From Blastomussa wellsi (Eukaryota > Cnidaria > Anthozoa > Scleractinia > Plerogyridae), in contig OX393561.1 in assembly GCA_947652115.1 (NCBI GenBank), positions 43,656,233-43,720,232 on the forward strand: DNA of 64,000 bases. The letters are read 5' to 3'. Both the position numbers and the translations under genes were made by a program. The notes below the pieces were generated by a model. It saw nothing but the letters and a program-made list of their open reading frames with translations, was not told the DNA's origin and ran no database searches. Positions 32,547 through 45,100 of this stretch are shown here, piece after piece. Position 1 is the stretch's first letter. The number at the start of each line of letters is the position of its first letter.

Positions 32547-32779
32547 TACAACAAAACAAGTAAAGAAGCAACCTCTGTTCACAGATCATCCCTAGCTCTA
32601 CCTATCACTCCCTCTATGACAAAAAAGAACGTATAAACACACAAAGATGCAGAACAACTGCCAGTGCGCAAGTGTTTGCTTAGTATCTTCAGCTCAGTAA
32701 CCGAGTTCCCTGGGCACTATGGAAGAGACCACGGGAACAAGGTTGAACGCAAGAACCATACAAACATTTCAGAAAGGGG

Positions 32780-32814
<35 letters not shown>

Positions 32815-33294
32815 GCTAAATTTCGTCTCGCACTGCGCCGATCTCGATGACTCAAATTTAAACAGAAAGCTTCGTGACTTTCGGATACTCTTTGCTGCAA
32901 AACAGTATGAAATCCATTAAAATGAACCTGCCTTCCTTTCATCCTGAATACATCCCGTGAGTTTTCCGACTCTGTTTGCTTGATAGCGTCATTAGCGTCT
33001 GGAAAAGCTGATAGGACGCTCGCAAACACAAAACCACGTGACAATTTTTTCAGATCACGTGTTATGAATCGATCTGCTTCGAATTCAAATTTGTAACCGC
33101 TGTTTTACCACCTCTAGTGATTTTGATAGTATTGTCGCTTGCCAGTGACAAAATATATTTATTATCTCTTGATACTAAAGTGTACTAAAGTATCAAATAA
33201 TAAATAAAGAAATTCTTATAGTTGTCCACAGCGCTTCACAATAAAAAAAAGACTAAAAAGATAACCATTTGCCCAAGAAATTCTCCCGAGTTAG
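32547..33294. other. Convertase 3' UTR and intergenic sequence; no gene recognised
   Basis: Candidate polyadenylation signals are present near 33200-33210 (aataaataaag). The minus-strand open frame at 32769-33044 has no recognisable domain. Confidence 0.3.
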
Positions 33295-33365
33295 GAATAG
33301 CCTACGTGTAGCCGTACCCACACCCCGAGGAAAAACGGGAGGGAGGTGGGTACGGCTACACGTGG
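33295..33365. repeat. Hairpin element
   Basis: cctacgtgtagccgtaccca plus c pairs with gtgggtacggctacacgt around a ccccgaggaaaaacgggagg centre. It resembles a short MITE; no second copy is seen in the window. Confidence 0.6.
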
Positions 33366-33582
33366 TTATCGTGCAAGGGAGCCATGCGAAAAAAAATCTA
33401 GCAAGCACTTTCTACTGTCCAGGTTCTGTGATGATGTACAAAAAATTTTGCACTAGCTCACAGCTCACATGCCCAAAAATATCTTGCACAGGCTGAAAGT
33501 GAAAAAAACATTCTTGCTCAGAAAAATTGCCACTCCCCCCCCCCAAAAAAAAAATACATGTAAATAAAATGGTCCGTCTTTA

Positions 33583-33652
33583 GTCTGAAGTGTCAGACGT
33601 CTTTCCAGCGCTCAGGGGATCAGGGCGGTAAGACGTCTGACACTGCAGACTA
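33583..33652. repeat. Hairpin element
   Basis: agtctgaagtgtcagacgtc plus tt pairs with aagacgtctgacactgcaga plus ct, around ccagcgctcaggggatcagg. Part of the arm (gtctgacacttcagact) also resembles text at 31385-31400, so it may be dispersed. Confidence 0.6.
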
Positions 33653-33659
33653 GTCCGTC

Positions 33660-35315
33660 CCATACCTTGCCCACCTGCACATGCATTACGCCATTTGTAG
33701 TTAGCAATTTGCGGTTTAATTTTTAAGAATTAGCAATTAGTGTTTAACTGGGAGCCATTTTTAGCGACTACGGGCTTAATAGTGGTTACTGATCCGGTGT
33801 TCCTAGCTCATTATATATTCATGTTTGGCTTTGGTTGCGCGCTTGGTCGCGTTGTTGAATCACGCGCAGGGAATCATGGTAGTTGCATGCAACTTCGCGC
33901 GCCAAGTTTCGAAGCTAAAGAGGGCTCCTTCGTGTACCGCAGTACCGGAGACGGTTTTACGTGCAACAGAAGAAGCAATGCTGCCCCAAACTACAAAGAA
34001 TCACGTACGAACAAAGGGAAAACAATGTGACACATTTACATTTGGTACACGAAGTCGTGCCCGTGATGTACACAACTACCAATATTCCATGTTTTCAAGT
34101 CTCGTACATGTACAGGGAATCGGGGATTCGTTATTTTGAATGAGCAAACTCCCTGAGCAAGCGATTTAAATATACAAACCTCAATACTCATTATCGTAGA
34201 TGTAGACTTCTGGAATTATGTATTTCTGATTGACCCAGCCCCTTTGTTAACCCAACCACAATTGCATATAGATCCATCAAGAAATGCGAAACTCAGTTTT
34301 TGCTTCCATTTACTCCCACTTTTACTCGTACCTGCCTTCCGCTCACCCTTCCAGTTAGTAAATCGATCCCATACTCTCTCTCCCTCTCTCTACTTCTCCC
34401 TCCTTGTATCTCCCTCTTTCTCTCTTATCCTTGAGTGTCTATGTGACACTTCCATGCCGAACGCCGTTTTTACATTTCAATACGCGGCAATCTTCCTAAA
34501 AACCGCGTTGCTCTTGTCTAGCGGGACGGGAAAGGGGAGCACGGACTCTGGGAACCACATTGACTGCGAACTCCTTAGCGCTTTTGGCTTGCCTGCGCGA
34601 TGGATTCCTTCGGCGTAGGCAATTAGTATTTAGGGCCTCTAATCCAATTTGGAATGGGTGTCACTGAGAAGTCACCTGTGTGCAGACGGAAATTTCCCGG
34701 GGATGGAACCTTGACCCCTATTTGGGTATAGGGATGCTGCTGGGGGCTTGAAACCTTCACCCTATCTCCTATTGGCTGTTTTCTTTTAGCGCTGATATCT
34801 ACCCATGTAAATGATTTAATGTTGACCGATTACTGGCTAAATAAATACTGATATGCTTTTCTGATTTTGGATTGCTTTAAAACTCTTCGACAGTTTTACA
34901 GCTATATCGCGTCTTGGACAGACTCGCTTGAAATTCTTAATTTTCTAATATAAGCGAAACCACAACGACAAACCAATGATAGTGCCGGATCTTGTGAAGA
35001 CTCGGATCAGTAAAAATCGTTACAGACTATATTTGCCCGATATTTCGGTTTGCAAGACAAACCTACGGGAGATAAAAGAAAATGAATACAAAAAATTCGC
35101 AAAATGACCGTTACACACATAGGAGCTTTGAAATATAAAATAAGAGGCTCTATTACCCTGTTATTACCTATTTATTACCTATTATTACCATGGCAAGGAG
35201 AAGAGATTAAAACAGAAATAAAATACGATAAAAATAAGTAGACTATATTACCCTGTTATTACCTATTATTGTTATTACCCAGTTATTAATTGTTACCCTA
35301 TTCAGGGCTGAGGCC
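33660..35315. other. No gene recognised
   Basis: Contains a C/T-rich stretch at 34370-34430 and a run of ttattacc variants at 35150-35290. Overlapping short frames at 33740-34139 and 34244-34618 show no domain and no convincing splice sites. I see nothing else. Confidence 0.35.
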
Positions 35316-35492
35316 GCCAAAAACCAATCGCCATTTTCACATAACACCTTGCTTGCCCCCCAAAATTTTGCATAAGCATTGTCTTCAGTTTCTCTTGGAA
35401 TTACTGTAATACCCAGGAGAAATGGGAAAGAAAGGTTATGCAAAATTTTTGGGGGCAAACAAGGTGTATTATGGGAGATGTGGAAATGGAGA
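35316..35492. repeat. Foldback MITE with aaaattttgcataa arms
   Basis: The left arm, accaatcgccattttcacat plus aacaccttgcttgcccccca and aaattttgcataa, mirrors the right arm, ttatgcaaaatttttggggg plus caaacaaggtgtattatggg and agatg. The centre is about 70 bases with its own short inverted pair (gtttctcttgg / cccaggagaaat). The 71-aa minus-strand frame is a translation of it. Confidence 0.75.
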
Positions 35493-35999
35493 TTACCCTA
35501 GTCGGCGGCACTTTACCGTACTGGCCAGAAAGGAGAAATTTACAAAATTAAATTTAACTCTGCATACAGAGAGCTAGAGAGATCCACAGAGGTGCGCTTG
35601 ATGCAGAGGACCCATTTCCAGTGTCCGTGGGAAACTGGGGACGATGTCTGACGACTGTCTGACAATCCCGGAAGTGGTGGGCAAAGGGCTTCACTTTCAT
35701 TTTGTTTCGTGTTGAGCAAACAGATCTCAAGGTGAACTCAAGATTTTGTAGTTGTAAGGTCTTATGCACCGGAAAACACAGAGAAATTGGAAGGTGAGTT
35801 GCCCTCAGCTCATGTTGACGTCATTGTTGTTGATTATTTCGATTATTTGCAGTGATTAGCGGTGGTTGAAATTCGAGCAGTATTGAAGGGGTTCGTATAA
35901 ACTATCTAATGGGTTCAGTGCAAATCACGAGCTTGCCTAGCTTGTATGTTTCCCTTCCCCCGCAAACTACATTCCGTGCAAGTTACGCCAAAGATCTTC

Positions 36000-36430
36000 G
36001 GTGTGGATCTTTGCCTTTTTCCATATAGTCGTTTAAAGTCTTTATATTTGGCTTACATTCCGGGATTTGTTCGGCGTTCGAGCTTCTCATGGAATGCACC
36101 TTGGTAGTGGGTCCCCCCCCCACCTTGGGCTTTCCTGAGGTTTATCTCAGCTGGGAGCATCAATGTGGTATCACACTATTGCCAGTGTTGGGCGAGGTAT
36201 TAAACTTCCTAGGTGTGTTTAATGTTATTTTGACGGCAACTCGTTGCGTTGATCTGGATAATCTGAATATTCGTGATTTGTTAATCGCGTTGAATAATAT
36301 TTTGGTGGTTACGGCTCATAATTTCTATTTCACTGTTGTTCATTTAATGATGAAATGATCCAGTCAGAAGGGAATAGTATATTGTAGTTTTATGAGGTAC
36401 ATATGCTATTGCGGCTTCCTTTAAAACCAT
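36000..36430. other. No gene recognised
   Basis: The open frame at 36089-36358 has no recognisable domain. The text was checked for U1, U2, U5 and U6 snRNA signatures, and none is present. Confidence 0.3.
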
Positions 36431-36434
36431 TCTA

Positions 36435-36740
36435 AACAGGTCTGCACCCATTCTCGTCCCCATAGCCCTTTTCGTTTCTCTTAGCCGGCGGGGCCTTGGC
36501 AAAAGAAACGAAGGGCTCTGGAGACATACGATTTCAAGTCCGAGATTCTAGGACTTCAGGACTTCATGTATATAGCATTAATGTTTCTACATGTTTCTAC
36601 ATGTTGTGTTGCCAATAAAAAGCATTTGAATTTTTTTGAAAATCGTATGTCACCAGAACCCTTCGTTTTTCATGCCAAGGCCCTGCCAGCTAAGAGAAAT
36701 GAAAAGGGCTATGGGGACGAGAATGGTGTGCACCCCCCAC
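36435..36740. repeat. Foldback element with arms of about 100 bp
   Basis: ctcgtccccatagccctttt plus cgtttctcttagccggcggg and gccttggcaaaagaaacgaa on the left is mirrored by ttcgtttttcatgccaaggc plus cctgccagctaagagaaatg and aaaagggctatggggacgag on the right. The unpaired centre is about 105 bases. The arms differ at several positions, so it is old. Confidence 0.75.
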
Positions 36741-36756
36741 CAGTGTATAACAAATG

Positions 36757-36828
36757 TAATCTCGTTCCCAGATCTCTTTTTGGCGAAGGAAGGGCGAGAA
36801 AGAAATCTGGGAACGAGATTATAACAAA
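36757..36828. repeat. Hairpin element next to the previous foldback
   Basis: taatctcgttcccagatctc plus ttt pairs with aaagaaatctgggaacgaga plus tta, around ttggcgaaggaagggcgag. It directly follows the 36435-36740 element. Confidence 0.65.
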
Positions 36829-37000
36829 TGCAGACTTGAAGACGGGCAGAATTTTTTTAAAGGAAATTTGGTGTTTGCCATAATATTGTTATTGAGAGCT
36901 GACCGCAAGCAGGCTAGCCAAGTGCTGTATAGGCTAATCTGTGTGTTATTTAGGCTAACCGGAGTGATACATGTATTTAGGCTAACCTGTGGGAGTGATA

Positions 37001-37620
37001 TTAACCCATTGACTCCTGGAGATTTTTGAAAAAAAAAACATGTTTTTTAGACATTTTGAACATTTTCTAGTCAGTTCTAGTCTAAATATGCTTCAAATGC
37101 ATTTGCAGAATGAAGGCGTGCCAGGTTTTTCTCTAGTATCACATTTAATGATATTTTAGCTCGGGCATGCGCACAAATCAAAAATTCGAGTTTTTGGACG
37201 AGAAAGTGACCCACATCTTTAGGCTTTTCGATTTCTTTATTTTTATTTTTCGCTTTTCCTTTCTCCTTTCCTCGTATCTTTTCTATGCTTTTGTTGGCCT
37301 TTTACTGGGCTTGCTTTCAGTTCAAGAATTGCCACGAAAGCATCATTGAGACGGGAAATACTCAACATGTAGTAGCCAAAGGTAAGTGAGGGAAATTTTC
37401 CTCCTAGTTTTTGGTGGAAAATTCTAAGCGTTTTCCTGCATATTTCAAGCTCCATTGGCCCAATCAATATCATCTGGGTATCATTGGAAAGCTCTTTCCC
37501 TTCTGTAGAACTAGGATAAATGGGATTCCTATTTTGGTCAAAGTTGATGACGTCAGAAGCGGAACAAAGGTCAAGGTCTGTCACAGCCGATTACGGCCGG
37601 TTTAGGAGTCAATGGGTTAA
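37001..37620. mobile_element. piggyBac-type MITE (TTAA target duplication, CCC-starting inverted ends)
   Basis: TTAA at 37001-37004 is followed by cccattgactcct. At the other end, aggagtcaatggg is followed by TTAA at 37617-37620. A 13-bp terminal inverted repeat beginning CCC, with a TTAA duplication, is the signature of piggyBac elements. The 612-bp interior has no transposase: the minus-strand 113-codon frame (37243-37584) has no DDE motifs I can see. The flanks, ggctaacctgtgggagtgat and taagctaacctaaatgcgag, appear to be one older repeat that was interrupted. Confidence 0.8.
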
Positions 37621-37639
37621 TAAGCTAACCTAAATGCGA

Positions 37640-38834
37640 GTCTGCAGGTCTGCATATGTTGCAAAACCCACCCACAACCCCCCCTCCCCCTCATGGACTA
37701 TGGACGTCCACTATATTGTGGACTGATGGTTCCAATGAAAGTAAATAAACACAATAAACACAATTTGTGAAAAACTTTAATGTTAAGTCAAGCCAACCCT
37801 TTTCTTAGTTTTTTTCACATTTAGGAAGGAAAATTAAACACTAGTAACAATTATTTTTCGACACTAAAATGTGAAGTTTAACACTAGTGCTTGTGAAGAA
37901 CCGGCATTCATGTGATATCAATGAACTATCTCACCCTTAAGCTTATGTTGTGTAATCACGTACAACATATGCTGAGATGTTTCTAGAATTTTCTAAGCCC
38001 ATATAAACTCTCAATTTAGGTTCGGCATAACATATAATTATTGTGTGTTTGTGTACGTGTAGAATAAAACGATCATTGCAAACCGGAGTAGTTAACATAG
38101 AGAAATGATTGAAAATCATTATTTGAGAGAAAATGGGTTAGATTTCTACAAAAACAATTTGATTACTTGCTTTCAGTTAGCATGAGGTCATGTATAGCTG
38201 GTATCAAGATATAAACGATATCACCTCATGAAAAATCTTGGGTGAGGATGGGGGGCGGGGGTAATCCCAAATATGATGGCTTTAAGGTATGTGCCATGTC
38301 CAGATAGGTTAAGGTTTTTGAGGTTCTGAGTCCTTTCATTGGTTATTAGAAAATAATTACTCTTGCCTCTTTTGACACTCAGTGTCCCCAGTCAGATCCA
38401 AAAAATTGTACGAACTAGAATTTCAGTGCATGAATTAAGACACAGCTAAATGAAAACGAGATAATGGATGTTTATTCATTGACAGAAGTATCTCTATTTG
38501 GGCTTTGCGAAGCAAGGATATCATTTTTTGTTGTCTGCAACCTTAAATAGGGTCGTATATTTATGGGAGAACTCTGTGCAACAACCCACTAACCACATCC
38601 CGCTTCCTGTCGCTGTGGACCTGCTGCTTGCAAGTTTTGATAATGATGATCATAACATACCTCTTTGCATGTTTTTTGGAAGGTTGTGGAGAAACTAGAC
38701 AAACAATAGTGCAATGTTCAAATACATGAATTACTTAGGTTAATAAATTACAGGTCAGAATCAAACATTCTGACATAATTTTTCAGGGTGTCAGCAAAAT
38801 TATCATTCATTTACTATGATGTAGGGCTGAAATT
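37640..38834. other. Upstream region of the NACHT gene; no gene recognised
   Basis: AT-rich intergenic sequence with no recognisable exon. The promoter of the NACHT gene should lie toward the right end; no certain core element is seen. Confidence 0.35.
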
Positions 38835-39103
38835 ATGGCAACAGGAGGAGGGTAAGTCAACATCATGTTTAGTTCAGATATGTCCAAGATTGACCGCTAA
38901 TAAGATGCAAGCTCTTTATGACAAGCATCACAAAGTGTCCTCATTGATAAAAGCTCACTGAAACAGACACAATGCTGTCAATATGAAAATGGAAAATAAC
39001 CCAGTCAAATATGAAGTAGTAATTGAACAATACCTGCGTTCAATCCTGGACATAAGTGGAAGTTCCCGTTTTTAACTAGCTTGGTCTTTGCCTTATTGAT
39101 TAG

Positions 39104-39148
<45 letters not shown>

Positions 39149-42100
39149 GTATAACAATATAATTTGGTTTTATCAACTGGGTTGATAATGTCAATTGGCC
39201 ACCGTAAAGAGATTCAAGAGCTGACATTTTGAGTGTTAGCCCTTCGTCGGAGCCTTCGTCAGCTCTTGAATCTCTTTACGGTGGCCAATTGACATTATCA
39301 ACCCAGTTGATAAAACCAAATTACTTTGCCTTATTGCTTGAGGTGGAAATTAGAAATACTCAGAGATATTAGTTTTGGTAAAGCTACTCTTCAAATCAAA
39401 GGGTAAGCAAATGTGGTGTGGCCTATGTATATGTACCATAACATAGCATATTATTTATACAACAAGCAGTACCTTTAATTTTAAACCCTTGATTAAATTG
39501 GTACCCATGGTTATCCATCATTCCTGCATCAGGACTTGTGTTCAGATTCTGTACTTCTTACAGCTAGCTGATCACAAACTGATAATTAAAAACTGAACAG
39601 TACAATACACCTCCGAGCCAAACCGTCGCACCTGCAGGCAACTTCAACTGAGTAGAAACAGCACACACACTCCTTCAGGCCTCACAAAGGCAAAGTCTGT
39701 GTTGAGCCCAGTGGCCCATACTGCCGGAGCTTATCCCGGTTTCCTTAGCATGAAGCGACTGAGTGTATTTCTACTCCCCCCTGGATGGGATGCTAGTCCA
39801 TCACAGGGTTACCCCCCAGCAGTATTTTGTCGGTACCCATTTTACACCTGGGTGGAGAGAGGCACTGTGAGAGTAAAGTGTCTTGCCGAAGAACACAACA
39901 CAGTGCCCTGGCCAAGGCTCGAACCCGGATCATCCGAAGTCCAGCGCACTAACATTAGGCCACCACGCCTCCCATCAATTCTCCATGTACTAAGCCATCC
40001 TTCTCTAATGTGGGCATTTTATATTGCTCTTCCAGAATGGATGGCAAGTCTGCCAACCAACTCTCTGTAATCTGAGTTTTAACCCAATTTTGTAATATCA
40101 GCTTGGAAACACCAAGCCCTGGCTCACTCTAAAGTACCAGCACATTCCAGTGATTATTATACACTGGTGATATGTGGAGTTGTGAAGGGCCATGTTTTCA
40201 AGGTCTTAATGGTACACTCAACCATCTCCCTCACTCCAAGTGAAGGAGGTGGTTGTACCATTAACACAGTTTAAGCTGTATAGCGTACCAGCATGTGCTG
40301 TAAAAGAAAACATATGCACTTCCACTGCAGAAGGGATTGGAATTTCTTTGGGGTGGGATCTGTAAGACCAAAAGGTTTAAAGAAATGTGTGAAAATTGGA
40401 ATTTCCAGTGGGGTGGGACGGGGCCGGGTGTTAGAAAAAAACCCCTTCCATTGGGGAGGAATGGATATTTTCTCGAACTACACATTGTATATCAAGTTTT
40501 ATGGAAGTGCATTGTTTTAGTGTACTTTTACCAAGGATACATTTCCATATAGCAAATTTTCCATCACTCTCATTTCCACAACTCATGATGATAGCGACAT
40601 TGCTGATCCTATGCAGTATGCGGGACGCGTGTCACATAAGAACTCAGTAAAAAATGACCTAGCTCTCCAGGAGTTCTCGTAGCTCAGTGGATAGAGCGCC
40701 CGCCCGGTGTTCGGGAGGCCATGGGTTCGATTCCTGTAGGGGACTCAGACTTTTTCTTTGTCCCACGCTCATGTCATGTTAATTAATTTCTTTCACATTT
40801 CCATATATTTGACATGTCAATTGGTCCCCTACTCAATTACCAGTCTGTTCTTTCTGCACTTGTGTGTTTCTCCCTTCTTTTCTTTGTGGCGTGGGTTCGA
40901 TTCCCAGACCTGGCATCATATGTGGGTTGAGTTTCTTGTTAGTTCTTGTCCTTGCTCTGAGGGTTTTTCTCTGGGTTCTCTGGTTTTCCTCCCTCCACAA
41001 AAACCAACACTTCCAAATTCCAATTCGATCTGGAATACACATCCCTACAAGCTTGTAGCTTTAAACACTACTGTGTCTAAACCAAAGTAATTTATTAGTT
41101 GTAACCAGTATTTTACAAGCAGCCTGTTACAAATGCTTTCAGAGAAACAGAACAAGAACTTGAATCAGGATCTTTTATCATTGATAGTCATTCAATTCGA
41201 GATGGCCACAACTTCCGATGTTTTCTTGCTGTTCTTAAAAATTCCAGTCTCTTTTTCAGTTATTATGGTGGTAATGGAGGTACATGTATATAAGCTTAAA
41301 TTACTTTGAACTCTGTTTTTAGGTCTACATTGCATGGCATTACAGACAACCAGAAAAGATGGTTGGTGTTTGGAATTGCACTTAATAAGGTCTTGGTTAC
41401 CCAAATACGCCCCTTTGTAGAACAAGAAGTTCAGAAGGAGTATGGCAAACTTCAAACAAGCCACAACATTCATACTCAGAGCACATCTGGGCGCCTTAAG
41501 AACTGGTCAACATTTTTAAAGTATGAGAACATCAATGGTAATGATGCACTGCCCAAGCTGCGAGGTGGAAAGTACGATTACTCCAAATTTGACTGTCGAG
41601 TGATGTCACATGTTGACGTTGCCAAGCTCTATGTGGAGAACCACATGGCCAAGTTTAATGCCTTTGATGAGCACTGTGATGCGTCTGCTGTGCTTGCTCT
41701 GCTTGGTAAGGTCCCAGTCTTCTCTCTGGCTGTACAGAGGGATGCTGGTGATGTTAGACAGGCTAGAAATGCTTGGGCTCACTGTGTGTTTAGCGACTGG
41801 GATCCAGTGAAATATCAACAAAGCTTTAACAAGATGGAAAAGTTAGTCAAAGCTCTTGGTCTACCACCTGCCATTATGACAACTCTGTTAGGTGAATTGA
41901 AAGACTGGGAAACAAAAGGTATGTGGCTTACTTTAACATTAAGTTGGTTCTTATCTTCCCATGACACATCTTTGCAGAAGTACATGAGTTGACATTATAT
42001 ACCAGATTGTAACACTTTCATTCCTCCCACTTGCATCGGCTTCAGTTCCAGCTATTTGTCTAAACCGTTGGTCATTTTGTTAATCTTCTTGGGTCTGCTC

Positions 42101-45100
42101 TTAAGTTTATCAAGCACACGTATTGTGACTGGTCCTTTGTCCTTTATATTTTATTATTTTCCATTCTTGGTTCTTACTTATGGGTAATTAAGCATCCCAT
42201 AGAATTGCTGGCCCAAAACTGTGAATGAAAGTGTGGGAATGACGTCATTATTAGTGAATTAAAGTTGCTGATCGTTTGCTTCCTTGTTGTTATTTAAGGC
42301 ACCAAGCTGTGCATGAATGCTACAATGGACCCTGATCTGTTGCAATTGGTGCAACAGCACGTTAACACACTAATGATAGATGTAAAGCAGTTGACGTTTG
42401 AAGTGCAGGAGGATAGGCAGCGGGTATTGAACTCACTGAAGGACATTTCAACACATCTTGAGGAACAAAACTCGCTGACGAAGAAAATGGATGCCTTGCA
42501 CACCGTGGAAGACAAACTGGGTTCTGGTACACCCTCTGAAAACCGAGGCAAGTGTTTATATAGTTGAGCATTCATTTGATTTTTTCCTCAAATTAATAGA
42601 TGACATTTAAAGGGGCACATGCAGTCACCACAAACAAAGTCAACTTTGGCAGTGTATAAAATTGCCTTCAAATCAAAGGAAACCTTCAAATAGTATTTTA
42701 CTAAGGTAGAAAACTGCGGATGCACCAATAAACTAAGAAGAATCAAGGATGGCCTTGAATGAGGAAGATTGAGAACGATTCCAATTAAAAAATTTGAGAA
42801 ATTTAGGCTAAACTTTTCAAACTGTGGCATCCGTGAATTTTAAGGAAGCACTTCGCCTGGCGTAATTTGACGTAAATGCCGATTTGACGTTACGAGCACC
42901 GGTAGTACTGTGCTGTACTTAACTCAGTCTACATAAACACGCTGAGATTTTTATATAAGAACACCAGGATAACATGGAAAAGCATGAATTGCAGCCTTCA
43001 TAATGAAACAATTACGTACCTTATCAAGATCACCTGGAAAACAAAATCTATTAAACCAAAATGAAGCCACGGTACAAAGCTAAGGAGAAGTCTGTGGAAA
43101 AATGTACAGCGGTTTAACTGTGAAGCTGTACTTTTTCTAGAAAACAACGGAACATATGAAACTGTACAGCAAAATCACCATGACAACAACGTATCCGTCG
43201 GTACGTTGACTTTTAATGTTGATACCGGTATGCTATGAATTCCACGTGCATGCGAAATAATGATTAATAATAAGTAAAGTTAATGTCAAGTTAGAGATGT
43301 TTGGTCTCCCCGGTACGTCACTTTTTCTTTGTGAACTACTTTATTCTATGACATGACATAAAGAGACATTGGCCAAGTATTTTGAGCTACGACAAGACAC
43401 TGAAGAAGAACAAATCAGACGTGAAAAGAACTTTTATTTGACAGTGCGTGAATTTTCGCAATGCGTAAATTGGCCCCGATGCCTCAAGAAAATGGGACAG
43501 GGTTTTATACCAAAATATAACTTGCAGTTTTAAGTCTGCACGCAAGACAGAAACGACCAAAACAAAATGAAGAAGGCTTGGCGGCGCTTTGTAAAGGCTT
43601 TGTTTCAGTGAGCACACCGAGGATGAGTTTAAGCAAAACAGAAAATAAGTATTTCAACGTTTTTGTTATTTTCAGAGATTGCCAGTTTTGAAGCTGACAT
43701 CGCATTTTTTGCGAGACGTCATGATTCAGATACAAGACAGTGGTTTTTTGACGATTTCAACAAATGGTTCCATGATCCAGGCGATTCCCGAGCGTATGTA
43801 CTTCTGGGCGATCCAGGAGTTGGTAAAAGTGTAATGGCGGGAGTCCTGGCACAGCGCACGAGGAAGGTTGGACATTTAGGAGCTGCCTACTTCTGCCGTC
43901 ACAGCGACGGCACAAGGAACGATCCCAGGTACCTTCTGGGGAGTATTGCCCGTCAACTGTGTGACTGCAATACTCAATATAAAGCACTTGTTGGGGGAAA
44001 CGATGGGGTAAAAATATTGCTAGCCAATTCAAAACTGCGTGTGGGGGAACTCTTTACAAGATTATTACAAGAACCATTAAGCAAGTGTTTGCCTTGTCAA
44101 CAGAGAAAGTTAGTCATTATCGACGCTCTGGATGATACGGAGTACGAGTCCAGAAAAGATTTTCTTGATCTTATAATTTACCGTTTTCCCCTGTTTCCCA
44201 AATGGCTTTTGTTCTTTATTACCAGTCGCCCTGAAGATTCAGTGCAGTTTCGATTAAAGGAATACAACCCTTGTGTTAAAATTTGTGCTGGAAACAGCGA
44301 TCAACACAACTATCAGCAGCACGAGCAAGATATTCAAACGTTTTTGAAAAAGAGAATCGATTTCTCTCGTTTATCTTGCACGGTAGAAGACATGTTGAAA
44401 AAGTGTAATGGATTGTTCTTGTATGCACATTACATTGTAGAAGAACTAAGGATTTCTTTGGATTCAGGTAACGAATTAAGTCGGTTGAGCGATCTCTTCC
44501 CTGGAGATATCGACGATTTCTTTCTACAGAATTTTACGCGCGTTTGTGATCAAGTGGGGCAGGATATCTTCAAGAAGCTGTTTGGTTGTGCCATCGTAGC
44601 TCCCTCTCCGCCTCCTGTTTCAATCATTTCTTATATTCTAGAGAGAGAGAACTCCAATAACGACGAGCAACGCGTGATCGACGCTGTATCGCAATTTGTG
44701 GTGTTACGGACATCCGATCAGACATTAACTTTTCTGCATAACCTGATACCGGCGTGGCTGACGAACAAGAACAAAGCTTCTCAGATGTTGTTCATCGATA
44801 AGAAGATCGCAGGTAAGTACCTCGGAAAAATTTTTGCCGAACTTCTCTCTTTTGTTGTGAATGATCCACCGCCAACATGCTCTTCAATTGACGCGGATTT
44901 GGAGGAATATGTTTTGCGCGTTGCCGTTCGCTTTCTGTGTCATTACAGTAAAAAAGATTCACTGGAAGCTGTTTTCAGTTGCTTAACAAGTTGTGAGCTC
45001 AGCGAAAGGAGGATGCTTTGTGGAAAATTTGAAATTTTCCACCTACTTGAAGATTTCAAGATTGCGGGCAATTGCCTTCCAGTAGAAGAGAAAAAGAAAC

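Noticed and set aside
33740..34139. Overlapping open frames as a short gene
   Set aside because: Three overlapping frames, none with a domain, codon bias or splice signals.
36050..36250. U1 or other snRNA
   Set aside because: Short phrases such as gaggtttatctcagc recall snRNA text, but no Sm site or stem order fits U1, U2, U5, U6, U11 or U12.
37243..37584. 113-aa minus-strand protein inside the piggyBac MITE
   Set aside because: No DDE catalytic pattern or other domain; the element is too short to be autonomous, so the frame is probably chance.
40671..40746. Functional tRNA gene
   Set aside because: A and B boxes are good, but position 33 is not T, the anticodon stem is mismatched and no terminator follows; more likely a SINE head.
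43757..44032. Minus-strand frame within the NACHT exon, and similar frames to 47663
   Set aside because: They are antisense shadows of the long NACHT coding exon.
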